In this document: piece after piece, positions 25,016 to 33,333 of the stretch | How positions within the stretch are numbered: the first letter of the stretch is position 1 | Layout of the letters: every line of letters starts with the position of its first letter | Source of the DNA: Anianabacter salinae | GTDB lineage: Bacteria > Pseudomonadota > Alphaproteobacteria > Rhodobacterales > Rhodobacteraceae | Assembly (NCBI RefSeq): GCF_019061145.1 | Contig: NZ_JAHQZS010000004.1 | Span: forward strand, 248,001 to 312,000 | Reading direction: 5' to 3' | DNA length: 64,000 bases | Position numbers and translations under genes: made by a program | The notes under the pieces: model-generated | What the model was told of the DNA's origin: nothing | What the model saw: only the letters and a program-made list of their open reading frames with translations | Database searches by the model: none

Positions 25016-25807
25016 ATGACCACGATGCTTCGCCCCCTAGCCGTCGTTCTGATCGCCGCGATCGGCCTTTCGGCCTGTGCGCGCGGGCCGGGCGCGGGCA
25101 TGTCGGACCCTTACGAGGCGCAGAACCGCGGCGTCTTTGAAGAGAACCTGCGGCTTGACCGCGCCATCGTCGGACCCGCGGCGCGCGGCTATGGCGGCAG
25201 CCTGCCCGATCCGGTCGAGCGCGGGATTTCCAATTTCGCCGCCAACGCCGCCCTGCCCAGCGACATCGTCAACGACCTGTTGCAGGCGAACCTCGACGAT
25301 GCGGTGGTGAACGTGACGCGGCTCTTGTTCAACACGACCATCGGAATCGGCGGCATCTTTGATCCGATGGGCGCGACCGGGCTGGACGCGCGGCCCTCCG
25401 ATTTCGGCGAGACGCTGCATGTCTGGGGCGCGGGCGAGGGCAATTACATCGTCCTGCCCATCCTTGGCCCATCGACCGAGCGCGACGCCGTCGGCATCTT
25501 CGTCGACGCCTTCACCAACCCGCTGTCCTATGTGCTGGGATCGCCGGAACGCTTCATTCCGGTGCCCGCCAACATCGGCTCTGCGCTGTCACAACGCAAC
25601 GCGGCGGATGCCACGTTCGATGCGCTGATCCTCGATGCGGCGGACCCCTATGCACAGGCGCGTCTCCTGTATCTCGAAAGCCGCCGGTTCCAGCTTGGCG
25701 GTCAGGGACGGTCCAGCGATCCTTACGCGGATGGCGGCGGCTTTGACCCCTATGCCCCCGCTGCCGGGGGCGCACCCGACCCATACGAGGACCCCTATGC
25801 GCAATAG
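25016..25807 (+). CDS. mlaA: MlaA/VacJ outer-membrane lipoprotein
   Basis: Part of the Mla system that removes phospholipids from the outer leaflet of the outer membrane. The signal peptide ends in a lipobox, GLSAC, with lipidated Cys21. The family core is intact: DPYEAQNRGVFEENLRLDR, GISNFAANAALPSDIVNDLL, TTIGIGGIFDPMGATGL, DFGETLHVWGAGEGNYIVLP. The 263-aa protein ends in a low-complexity tail with four Asp-Pro-Tyr repeats, not part of the conserved fold. Its last 11 bases overlap mlaC. Confidence 0.95.
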   Translation: MTTMLRPLAVVLIAAIGLSACARGPGAGMSDPYEAQNRGVFEENLRLDRAIVGPAARGYGGSLPDPVERGISNFAANAALPSDIVNDLLQANLDDAVVNVTRLLFNTTIGIGGIFDPMGATGLDARPSDFGETLHVWGAGEGNYIVLPILGPSTERDAVGIFVDAFTNPLSYVLGSPERFIPVPANIGSALSQRNAADATFDALILDAADPYAQARLLYLESRRFQLGGQGRSSDPYADGGGFDPYAPAAGGAPDPYEDPYAQ

Positions 25808-26399
25808 CCCCCTGACCCGCCGCCTGTTTCTTGCCACCTCTTCTGCCGCAGCCGTCATGGTGGCCAGACCCGCGCTCGCCATGTCCGAGGCCGAGGCCAC
25901 GCAACTGGTGCAGCAGGCCATTGCCGAATTGCAGGCGATCATCGATTCCGGCCAGTCCGAAAGACAGATGCTGGGGCGCTTCAAGGCGTATTTCGAACGC
26001 TTCGCCGATGTCCCGGTGATCGCGCAGTTCGCGCTGGGGCGGGGCGTGAATGCGTCCGCCGCCGAACGCCGCGCCTTCGAGGATGCCTTTGCGGGCTACA
26101 TCTCGCGCAAGTACGGGCGCCGGTTCCGTGAATTCATCGGGGCGCAGATCGACATCGCCGGCGCGGCGCAACTGCGCGAAAACCAGTACGAAGTGCGGTC
26201 CACCGTGCGGCTGCGCGGGCAGGCGCCGTTCGAGCTGGCGTTCCGCGTCTCCGACCAAAGCGGGCGGGGCCGGATGTTCGACCTTATCATCGAGGGCGTC
26301 AGCCTTCTGCGCGTCGAGGGGCAGGAAGTTCGCGACCTTCTGATCCGCTACGGCGACGATGTCGGCCGTGTGGCGCAGCATCTGAACCAGGCCGGGTAA
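25797..26399 (+). CDS. mlaC: MlaC-like phospholipid-binding periplasmic protein
   Basis: Shuttles phospholipid between the outer-membrane MlaA complex and the inner-membrane MlaFEDB transporter. The 200-aa protein begins with a twin-arginine-like signal (LTRRLFLATSSAAAVMVA, cleavage near PALA). The rest shows the MlaC/Ttg2D pattern: LGRFKAYFERFADVPVIAQFALG, FRDFI-like RRFREFIGAQ and IIEGVSLLRVEGQEVRDLL. It overlaps mlaA by 11 bases; the partner transporter genes are not in the window. A Tat rather than Sec signal is an inference from the RR pair. Confidence 0.92.
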   Translation: MRNSPLTRRLFLATSSAAAVMVARPALAMSEAEATQLVQQAIAELQAIIDSGQSERQMLGRFKAYFERFADVPVIAQFALGRGVNASAAERRAFEDAFAGYISRKYGRRFREFIGAQIDIAGAAQLRENQYEVRSTVRLRGQAPFELAFRVSDQSGRGRMFDLIIEGVSLLRVEGQEVRDLLIRYGDDVGRVAQHLNQAG

Positions 26400-26549
26400 C
26401 GCAGGCCCCCGCCACACATCGTTTCCATGTTTCCCGCCGCCAAACGATCCTGAACTTACCGCTCTATTGTCCTGCCCCTTCCCAATTCCTGCCCCGATTG
26501 ATCGCGATACCGGGTCAGTGAGGGGCCAAGGGACAGATCGGGTGAGAAT

Positions 26550-27455
26550 ATGGATCGTTTGACCGAAATGGAGGCCTTTGCGACGGTCGTCGACCAGGGC
26601 GGATTTACCGACGCGGCCAAGAAGATGGGCATTTCCAAATCCGCCGTCTCCAAGCACGTCTCGTCGCTCGAGGCCCGGCTGGGTGCGCGGCTTTTGAACC
26701 GCACGACGCGCCGGGTATCGCCGACCGAGATCGGGCTGGCCTACTACGACCGTGCGCGCCGCGTGCTGAATGACGCGGGCGAGGCCGACGCGCTGGTGAC
26801 GTCGATGCAATCCGCGCCGTCGGGGCTGTTGCGGATTTCGGTCGCCACGGATTTCGGGGTAAACCACCTGTCGCCGATCCTTGGGGACTTCCTGGCCGAA
26901 TTCCCCGAGATCACCGTGAACATGGTGCTGAACAACCGCTACGTCGAGTTGATCTCGGAAGGCTTCGACATGGCCGTGCGCATCGGCGAGCTGGAAGACA
27001 GCACCCTGCGCGCCCGCAAACTGACCGAGACGACCAAGCGCATGATCGCGTCGCCGGGGTATTTCCAGAAGTTCGGCCGCCCGCAGAAGATCGACGATCT
27101 GAACGAGCACAAGCTCTTGCACTATTCCGCGCAGTCGTCGGGCAACATGTGGAAGCTGACCGCGCCCTCGGGCGAAAAGCGCCAGGTGCGCACGGCGGGC
27201 TGGCTGTCGGTGAACGACGGGCAATCGCTGCTCAACGCCGCCATCTCGGGCCTCGGCATCGCGTATCTGCCCAGCTACCTTTACGCCGACGCGCTGACCG
27301 CCGGGATGGTGGAAGAGGCGATCCCCGAACTGCCGGTCGAGACGCAAGGCATCTACGCCGTCTACCCGCCGGGCCGTTTCACCCAACCCAAGGTCCGCGC
27401 CTTCATCGACTTCCTGGTGCACCGGTTCGCCGAGAAGGGGCCGGATGTGTGGTGA
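26550..27455 (+). CDS. LysR-family transcriptional regulator
   Basis: A 301-aa regulator with an N-terminal winged helix-turn-helix (GGFTDAAKKMGISKSAVSKH, roughly residues 17-36) and a periplasmic-binding-like effector domain from about residue 90. It resembles the large CrgA-like group with the RLLNRTTRRVSPTEIG motif. The target genes and effector are unknown. LysR regulators often control a divergent neighbour, but the mlaC side is co-oriented, so no target is obvious here. Confidence 0.94.
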   Translation: MDRLTEMEAFATVVDQGGFTDAAKKMGISKSAVSKHVSSLEARLGARLLNRTTRRVSPTEIGLAYYDRARRVLNDAGEADALVTSMQSAPSGLLRISVATDFGVNHLSPILGDFLAEFPEITVNMVLNNRYVELISEGFDMAVRIGELEDSTLRARKLTETTKRMIASPGYFQKFGRPQKIDDLNEHKLLHYSAQSSGNMWKLTAPSGEKRQVRTAGWLSVNDGQSLLNAAISGLGIAYLPSYLYADALTAGMVEEAIPELPVETQGIYAVYPPGRFTQPKVRAFIDFLVHRFAEKGPDVW

Positions 27456-27506
27456 GGGGGAGCGGGCGGACTTACGACTTAATTCTCTCAAGACAATAGC
27501 AGCAAA

Positions 27507-28883
27507 CTAGAGGCTTTCTGGCAAAGCTATCTCTGTCATTTTCGCCTCAAGTAGCTGGTTTCTTCGCGATAGAGTTTCATGCCATTCTTGCGCCTCGCGA
27601 TCCTTAAAAAATTCAGCGGTCGATGCAAGGCGCTGGACTGCGCTTTCTACTTCTTCGAGGGTCACGCGAAAGAACTCCTTGCGCATGTTTGATGCATTAA
27701 CACGTCGGTCCTCAAACTCCCGATGCAAGGCGCTTTCAAGCATGGGAGCCTCATCAGAATAAATCATTGCATGTGTATCAAATGTGAATGGGACACTTGC
27801 GTCACCGAGTTCCCGGACGCGATCATCAGGGTCTAGCCGCCTCGTCAAGCCAATCTTGACGACCTCATCGCCAAAACTGCCAACATTTGAGATAATGTAA
27901 ACGTAACCTGATTTCGTCATCTCAGCCATAGATCTCGCGCGCTCAGCCTTTTCGTGAGCCTCAGCCAGTGCCCGTTCCAATTCAGCGATCTTTGCTTCGT
28001 CAACACCCGCTTCTTCGCGTGCCCGGTCTAGCATAGACTGGTACCTGTTTTCCTCTTGTTCGGCAGCAGCCGCATCAGCTTGGAGTTTCTTTTCTTCCCT
28101 GTCCAAGCGTGCACGCTCTGCGCGCTCATCTTTCTCGCGCTTTTGCTGCTCACGGTATTCGTGTGTCAGATGAAGTTCATCAAGCTTCAAGGCTACGTAC
28201 TTATCATGGAGCGATAATTTCACTGAGTCATTTGCTGCATTGATTTGTTTCGCAGCATTCAGAATGCGTTTCTCCATCGCATTCACGTTGTTCCAACGGG
28301 CATTTGCGATCGCGGACTCACACTCATTGTTAAAGGCGCGGAGCGTCAAGCGAATCTGCCTATTCATCATTGCCGCTCCCTTCGACTTGCTCCCATCTAG
28401 CGTCCAATTTGTTGGGCAAATTGTCGCTGTCTTCGAAGATGCCATTACCTTCTGATCTGCACGAACCTTGTTGATCTCCGTCTTGAAAGCGTCTGTGTCA
28501 CCAAAATCAAAGTGGGGCTCATAAATTCCGAGTTCCGCGAAGGCTATACTTTCATCGAAGAGTGCCACTTCATGCTTCAAGCGGTCATAAACAGCCTTCT
28601 TTTCCTTATATGAGCCGCGAAGCTCATCAATCTCCCTGCTAATCTGGGATGCGATTTTCTCCAAGCGGTCAATCTCAGCTTCGCGGGAAGTGATCCAGTC
28701 ATACTTTTCGCTTAACGCCTTCATCTTTGCCTCAGCTTCTCTCAGCGTATTCTCTGAAGAAACTTCAAGGTCAGCCTGCGTCTTGCGTAGGGATCGCAAC
28801 TTGCCGCGAGTAACAAGATAGAGGATCAAAAAAACTGGGGCTGACACAATCCATGCCAGCATACCGATAACGAAAGGGTCCAT
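27507..28883 (-). CDS. Membrane-anchored coiled-coil DUF4041 protein with C-terminal GIY-YIG (T5orf172/MUG113-like) domain
   Basis: A 458-aa protein with an N-terminal membrane segment (residues ~5-25) followed by a basic stretch. A coiled coil spans ~35-120, a DUF4041 domain ~120-250 (YEPHFDFGDTDAFKTEINKV, LRAFNNECESAI, LKLDELHLTHEY) and a second charged coiled coil ~245-320. A GIY-YIG-like domain covers ~326-406 with GYVYIISN, VVKIGLTRRLDPDDRV and LESALHREF. The family is known from phages and accessory regions, and I know of no characterised member. GC is clearly low (38% over 28201-28260), so it is probably transferred. A nuclease role in phage or DNA uptake defence is only an inference. 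Confidence 0.88.
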   Translation of the reverse strand: MDPFVIGMLAWIVSAPVFLILYLVTRGKLRSLRKTQADLEVSSENTLREAEAKMKALSEKYDWITSREAEIDRLEKIASQISREIDELRGSYKEKKAVYDRLKHEVALFDESIAFAELGIYEPHFDFGDTDAFKTEINKVRADQKVMASSKTATICPTNWTLDGSKSKGAAMMNRQIRLTLRAFNNECESAIANARWNNVNAMEKRILNAAKQINAANDSVKLSLHDKYVALKLDELHLTHEYREQQKREKDERAERARLDREEKKLQADAAAAEQEENRYQSMLDRAREEAGVDEAKIAELERALAEAHEKAERARSMAEMTKSGYVYIISNVGSFGDEVVKIGLTRRLDPDDRVRELGDASVPFTFDTHAMIYSDEAPMLESALHREFEDRRVNASNMRKEFFRVTLEEVESAVQRLASTAEFFKDREAQEWHETLSRRNQLLEAKMTEIALPESL

Positions 28884-28955
28884 CTCAAACCACCTGTAGC
28901 TGCCGTTTCAACACTACGAGTGGCTTGCAAATTGATCAACTTTTGATTGCGCGCG

Positions 28956-29891
28956 CTACTCCCCCACCAGGATCGCCTCCACCCGCCGGTTGCGGGTCCG
29001 TCCAGCGGGGTCCTGGTTGCTGGCGACGGGGGCCAGGAACCCGACGCCCTCGGCGGACAGCTGTTCGGGCGGGACGTCGTAGTCCGTCACCAGCCGGTCG
29101 ACGACCGACTGTGCCCGCGCGCGGCTGAGGGCGATGTTGCCGTCCAGCGCTCCGGTCGCGTCGGTGTGGCCGACAAGGACCACGCGGCGCTGCGGGGCGC
29201 CCTTGAGGAAGCGCGCGAGGTCTTCGAGCGTGGCGTAGCGGTTGCGCTCCAGCTCCGACGCGCCGGTGCGAAAGGTCAGGTCCTCCAGCGTGGCGTGGCC
29301 GTTGCGGCGCAGGCGGTCGATCAGCGGCAGGCCCAGCGCCGAGGCCAGCGCGGGCGGCGGCGCCTTGGTCGACGCGATCAGCCGCAGGTCCGCCGCATCG
29401 GGCGCAATGCGCGTCATCTGCACGAAGCCCGCGTTGGCAGAGCGGCTGACCAGCAGCATGATGTAGTCGTCCGCGCCCGCGCCGGTGTTCCGCGCGGCGA
29501 GATAGCGGAAATCGCCGAGATCGACGTGCATCTCGGGTTCCGGCAGGGTGTCGAGCGCATAGCGGAAGTCAAAGCCGCCGCAGCGGTCCGTCTCGCATTC
29601 GAACAGCACCTCGAAGCCCGCCGCGACGATCTGCGCGCGAAGGGGAGCGAGGATCTGCAGCGTCGTCAGGCCGTCGTTCTCGATCCGCCAGGCCTGCTGC
29701 GCCACCGCGCCCTCGGCGTCGAGCATCTGCACGCCGTCCTCGCCATAGGGAGACACGGCGACGGGGCGGCTGCCGAGCGGCGATTGCGCGTCGGCGGTGG
29801 GCACGGCGCGGGCGGGAAACTCCAGCGTGAGGGCAAGGGTGGGCGCGGCGGACAGGATCAGCGCCGTGGCTATGACGGCGGCCGGGATCAT
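28956..29891 (-). CDS. OmpA-family protein with N-terminal unknown domain
   Basis: A 311-aa exported protein. A signal peptide (MIPAAVIATALILSAAPTLA) is followed by ~170 residues of unknown fold containing two cysteines (ECETDRCGGFDF). A C-terminal OmpA peptidoglycan-binding domain covers ~205-311, with VVLVGHTDATGALDGN, LSRARAQSVVDRLV and RTRNRRVEAILV. There is no lipobox, so it is probably a soluble or barrel-associated periplasmic protein bound to the cell wall. Its start overlaps by four bases the stop of the AhpD-like gene. Confidence 0.92.
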   Translation of the reverse strand: MIPAAVIATALILSAAPTLALTLEFPARAVPTADAQSPLGSRPVAVSPYGEDGVQMLDAEGAVAQQAWRIENDGLTTLQILAPLRAQIVAAGFEVLFECETDRCGGFDFRYALDTLPEPEMHVDLGDFRYLAARNTGAGADDYIMLLVSRSANAGFVQMTRIAPDAADLRLIASTKAPPPALASALGLPLIDRLRRNGHATLEDLTFRTGASELERNRYATLEDLARFLKGAPQRRVVLVGHTDATGALDGNIALSRARAQSVVDRLVTDYDVPPEQLSAEGVGFLAPVASNQDPAGRTRNRRVEAILVGE

Positions 29892-30463
29892 CTGTGCTGC
29901 GCGTGGTAGGCGTCGTTGGGCTGCATGTCGATCGCGGACGCGACGCGGTTGGTCATGTTGAAGAAGGCCGCGACGCTGGCGATGTCAAAGATATCGCGGT
30001 CGGTGAAGCCCTGATCGCGCAGCGCCTGCCGGTCGGGTTCCTCGATGGTGGCGCTGGCCTTCGTCAGCTTCACCGAAAAGTCGAGCATGGCGCGCTGGCG
30101 CGGCGTCAGGTCGGCGGTGCGGTAGTTCATCACCATCCGCTCGCCTAGCACCGGGTCGCCGGACAGGGCGCGCACGGCGGCCCCGTGGGTGACCTGGCAA
30201 TACCAGCAGCGGTTTTCCGACGACACAGCCACCGCGATCATCTCGCGTTCCAGTTTGGTCAGCGCGGACTGGCCCAGCATCAGGTCGTTGTACATCGCGG
30301 TGAAGGCGTTGAGCTTGTCGATGTCGAAGGCGTAGGCCTTGAGCACATTCGGGACCATGCCCAGCTTGTCCTCGCAGACCTGGAAATACTTCGCGGTCGC
30401 CTCGGGCAGCGGATCGACCATCGGCAGATCAAGGGCGGTCACGCGGTCTTTGCGGTCGGTCAC
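29888..30463 (-). CDS. AhpD-like peroxidase-related protein (carboxymuconolactone decarboxylase fold)
   Basis: A 191-aa protein of the peroxidase-related (COG2128) branch of the CMD/AhpD fold. The active-site motif NRCWYCQVTHGAAVR supplies the CxxC with the downstream His, expected to act as a thiol peroxidase or thiol-disulfide centre. I chose the GTG at 30463 (VTDRKDRVTALDLP). It lies 10 bases after the GNAT stop and fits the usual N-terminus. An ATG frame from 30676 would overlap that gene by 200 bases. It is the third gene of a four-gene operon. Confidence 0.88.
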   Translation of the reverse strand: MTDRKDRVTALDLPMVDPLPEATAKYFQVCEDKLGMVPNVLKAYAFDIDKLNAFTAMYNDLMLGQSALTKLEREMIAVAVSSENRCWYCQVTHGAAVRALSGDPVLGERMVMNYRTADLTPRQRAMLDFSVKLTKASATIEEPDRQALRDQGFTDRDIFDIASVAAFFNMTNRVASAIDMQPNDAYHAQHR

Positions 30464-30473
30464 GGTGTCGGTC

Positions 30474-31208
30474 TCACTCTGGCAACTGGCGATAGTGATA
30501 CTGTTCCACAGGGACCATTCCGAGGGAAGCATAGAGGGCATTCGCGCCTTCGTTGGCGCGGGTGACGGCAAGGCCAAGCCAGTCCGCGCCATTCGCCGCG
30601 GCCCAGTGGCAGGCCATCCGCAAGATGTTGCGCCCGACGCCCGCGCGGCGCAGCTCCGGCGTGACCTCGATGGCATGGATCAGCGCGCGGCCCCCATCGC
30701 GGGCGACAAAGGCGACGCCTGCCGGGCGGTCGCGTTCACGGGCAAGGATCGAGGTCTTGGGCGGGGCCACGCGGTCCATGACCGCGATGCGGTCGGGGCC
30801 GATGCCGCCCTCTGCCCACAGATCGCGCATGATCGCCAGCGGTGGCCATATCTGGAAGGCCGAGACACGGCGGATCGGCTCGGCGGCCATCTTGGCCACC
30901 GGCATCGCGTAGATCACCACGGGGTCGAGGATGACATAGCCGCGCGCGGCAAGTGCCGTGTCGAGGTCTTGCTCGGCAGGCGAGACCCGGAACAGCGGCG
31001 CCTGCCCCAGGGCGCGCATCGCGGTCTCTGCCGTGTTGATATCGGCGGCGGTCCACGGCGCCTCGGCGGTCGCCGCCGACACGCGCTTGCCGCCGCCCTG
31101 ACCGTCGCGGATCGTCCACGGCCCGTCGCGCCATTGCCGCGCGGCGCACCAGGTGGCATCCATCGCGCCCAGCCAGCCGGCGGTCGGCAGGTCAACCGCG
31201 CCGGTCAC
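30474..31208 (-). CDS. GNAT-family N-acetyltransferase
   Basis: A 244-aa protein. The C-terminal half is a GNAT domain with RPAGVAFVARDGGRALIHAI, the acetyl-CoA-binding loop ELRRAGVGRNILRMAC and LAVTRANEGANALYASLGM. The N-terminal half is a less conserved second GNAT-like half. The acceptor substrate is unknown. The start overlaps the cinA-like gene stop by four bases (ATGA at 31205-31208), so these are translationally coupled. Confidence 0.92.
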   Translation of the reverse strand: MTGAVDLPTAGWLGAMDATWCAARQWRDGPWTIRDGQGGGKRVSAATAEAPWTAADINTAETAMRALGQAPLFRVSPAEQDLDTALAARGYVILDPVVIYAMPVAKMAAEPIRRVSAFQIWPPLAIMRDLWAEGGIGPDRIAVMDRVAPPKTSILARERDRPAGVAFVARDGGRALIHAIEVTPELRRAGVGRNILRMACHWAAANGADWLGLAVTRANEGANALYASLGMVPVEQYHYRQLPE

Positions 31209-31936
31209 GCGGCCTCACCGGGGAACAGGGCGGCCAAAGCCTCGCGCGCTTCCATGACGCGCACCTGATCGACGCCGCGGATCACGATGTTCGCACCGTA
31301 GCGGCCGTTCATGTTGAACGGGTAAGACCCAAAGGACAGGTCCGGGTTCGCCTCGGCCAAGGTGCGGAGCGGCCCCGCGATGTCGCCTTCGCCCCGTTCG
31401 ATCCGAAGCGAGACCGAGGTCAGCGGCGTGCCGCCGGTCAGCGTGGGCAGCACGCTTTCAACCATCGCCTCGAACACGGCGGGCACGCCCGCCATGACAT
31501 GCACGTTGCCGATGGAAAATCCCGGCGCGGCGCTGACCGGATTGTCGATCAGGGTGGCGCCGTCGGGAATGCGCGCCATCCGCAGGCGCGCCTCGTTCAA
31601 CTCGGACCCGGTCTTGGCATAATGCGCCTCCAGCACCTCGCGGGCATCGGCGCGCACATCGATCGGCATGTCGAAGGCTTCGGCGATGCAGTCGGCGGTG
31701 ATGTCATCGTGGGTCGGGCCGATCCCGCCCGAAGTGAAGACATGGTCATGGCGCGTGGACAGGCGTTTGACCGCCTGCACGATGGTCTTGCGCACGTCCC
31801 CGACAAACCGCACTTCGCGCAGGTCGATGCCCGCGTCGGTCAGGCGTTTCGCCAGGTGGTTCATGTTCGAATCGCGCGTCCGGCCAGAGAGGATCTCGTC
31901 GCCGATCACCAGCATCGCCGCAGTAGGGTTGGACAT
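31205..31936 (-). CDS. CinA N-terminal-like molybdopterin-binding domain protein
   Basis: A 243-aa protein with the MoaB/Mog-type fold: AMLVIGDEILSGRTRDSN, TSGGIGPTHDDITADCIAEAF and IDNPVSAAPGFSIGNVHVMAGVP. It matches the N-terminal half of CinA ('competence/damage-inducible protein A'); the nicotinamide-nucleotide amidase half is absent. In some bacteria this domain has ADP-ribose pyrophosphatase-type activity, but for this short form the function is unproven. It is first in the operon with GNAT, AhpD-like and OmpA genes, and diverges from sfsA. Confidence 0.92.
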   Translation of the reverse strand: MSNPTAAMLVIGDEILSGRTRDSNMNHLAKRLTDAGIDLREVRFVGDVRKTIVQAVKRLSTRHDHVFTSGGIGPTHDDITADCIAEAFDMPIDVRADAREVLEAHYAKTGSELNEARLRMARIPDGATLIDNPVSAAPGFSIGNVHVMAGVPAVFEAMVESVLPTLTGGTPLTSVSLRIERGEGDIAGPLRTLAEANPDLSFGSYPFNMNGRYGANIVIRGVDQVRVMEAREALAALFPGEAA

Positions 31937-31986
31937 GGCCTTGCGCCTTCTTGAGTGTGGATAAGCTGCGGTATAGGTCGGCGCTC

Positions 31987-32703
31987 ATGCGCTTTCAAAC
32001 GGAACTCGTGCCTGCGCGGCTGATCCGCCGCTACAAACGCTTTCTTGCCGATTGCGTGCTGGAAGAGGACGGGCGCGAGATCACCGCGCATTGCCCGAAC
32101 CCCGGCTCGATGATGGGGCTGGATGCGCCCGGAAGCCGCATCTGGCTGGAACCGAACGACGATCCCGCGCGCAAGCTGAAATACGGCTGGCGGCTGTCGG
32201 AACTGCCGGGCGGGCACTGGTCGGGGATCGACACCGCCGTGCCCAACCGCGTGGTGAAAGAGGCTCTGACCGCGCGCCTTGTGCCGGACCTTGCCGCCTA
32301 TGGCACCGTCCGGCCAGAGGTGAAGTATGGGCGACAAAGCCGCGTCGATTTCCAGCTGACCGAACCGGGGCTGCCCGATGCCTATGTCGAGGTGAAGAAC
32401 GTGCATCTGCGGCGCAGCGGCGACTGGGCCGAGTTCCCCGATTGCGTCACCGCGCGCGGGGCGCGGCATCTGGACGAGTTGGCGGACATGGTGCGCGCGG
32501 GGCATCGGGCGGTGATGCTGTATCTGGTGCAGCGCGACGATTGCGCCCGGTTCCGGCTGGCGGACGATCTGGACCCCGGCTATGCCGCCGCCTTTGTGCG
32601 GGCGCAGGCGGCAGGGGTCGAGACGATTGCCTATGGCACGCGGATTTCCACCGCGCAGATCGTCATGGGCGATGCGATGCAGGTCACTCCGCCGGGGGCG
32701 TGA
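31987..32703 (+). CDS. sfsA: SfsA family protein
   Basis: A 238-aa protein of the SfsA family, with a predicted nuclease-like fold and no firmly established function. The family signature is intact: FKRRYKRF-like RRYKRFLADC, ITAHCPNPGSMMGL, VPNRVVKEAL, EVKYGRQSRVDFQL, AYVEVKNVHLRRSGD and FPDCVTARGARHL. I chose the ATG at 31987 (MRFQTELVPARLIRRY); the frame extends to 31951 without support. The 3' end overlaps the convergent secreted-protein gene by 20 bases. Confidence 0.95.
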   Translation: MRFQTELVPARLIRRYKRFLADCVLEEDGREITAHCPNPGSMMGLDAPGSRIWLEPNDDPARKLKYGWRLSELPGGHWSGIDTAVPNRVVKEALTARLVPDLAAYGTVRPEVKYGRQSRVDFQLTEPGLPDAYVEVKNVHLRRSGDWAEFPDCVTARGARHLDELADMVRAGHRAVMLYLVQRDDCARFRLADDLDPGYAAAFVRAQAAGVETIAYGTRISTAQIVMGDAMQVTPPGA

Positions 32704-33328
32704 GGGTGATCGACGGATCGTAGGTGTAGCTTGCCACCGTCCAGCTTCCGTCCGGTTCGGCCTGCCACGGCGTGACGACCTCGGTGTCTTGGCGGCGCCG
32801 CAGAAGGCCCGAGCCGGGATCGACCCAAGCCTCGTGTATCGCGCCGTTCACGCCGCCGCCGTAGTCCTCCATCGTTTCGGTGAACACACGCCAGCGGTAG
32901 ACCTCGAAGACGCCGCCGTCCTCGGCGGTCATCTGGCCAAGGCACTCCGCCTCGGTGATGCTGCCTGCCTTCTCGGCCAGTTGCCGCGCCAGATCCTCGG
33001 CGCGGACTTCGGGCATCTCTTGTCTGGAGCCCCAAGGGGCATCTTCTGCCCCGATGCGATACCAGACCTCGGTTCCGATATAGAGAACGCCCATCTTCGC
33101 GGTCTCGGACCAAAGCTGGTAATGCGTTCCGTCGATCACCGGCCCGGTCGAGCGTTCCGACAGGCTGCCATCGGGGGCGTATTGCAGCAGTTCCAGCAGG
33201 TGCGGGGGCCGCGCGGCATCGTCCATCGCGCCGCCGTCATACAGCGCGGCGATCCGGTCGCGGCAGTCGTCGGCGAGCGCGATGTGCGGAAGAAGGACTA
33301 CGGACAGGACAAGGGCAGCGCGCATCAT
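32684..33328 (-). CDS. Secreted protein of unknown function, paralogue 1
   Basis: A 214-aa protein with a Sec signal (MMRAALVLSVVLLPHIALAD, cleavage after ALA). The mature part is rich in aromatic and acidic residues and ends YTYDPSITLTPPAE, close to the end of its neighbour (FDYDETIRLEPPQS). Both have a Cys soon after the signal and a second Cys in the middle, likely a disulfide. TGAGG precedes the start. It lies 5 bp after the neighbour, so they are co-transcribed. I do not recognise the family. A periplasmic beta-rich fold is a guess from composition. Confidence 0.85.
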   Translation of the reverse strand: MMRAALVLSVVLLPHIALADDCRDRIAALYDGGAMDDAARPPHLLELLQYAPDGSLSERSTGPVIDGTHYQLWSETAKMGVLYIGTEVWYRIGAEDAPWGSRQEMPEVRAEDLARQLAEKAGSITEAECLGQMTAEDGGVFEVYRWRVFTETMEDYGGGVNGAIHEAWVDPGSGLLRRRQDTEVVTPWQAEPDGSWTVASYTYDPSITLTPPAE

Positions 33329-33333
33329 GGACC

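Noticed and set aside
25554-27491. 645-codon minus-strand open frame
   Set aside because: Antisense shadow of mlaA, mlaC and the LysR gene; high-GC third positions open this frame.
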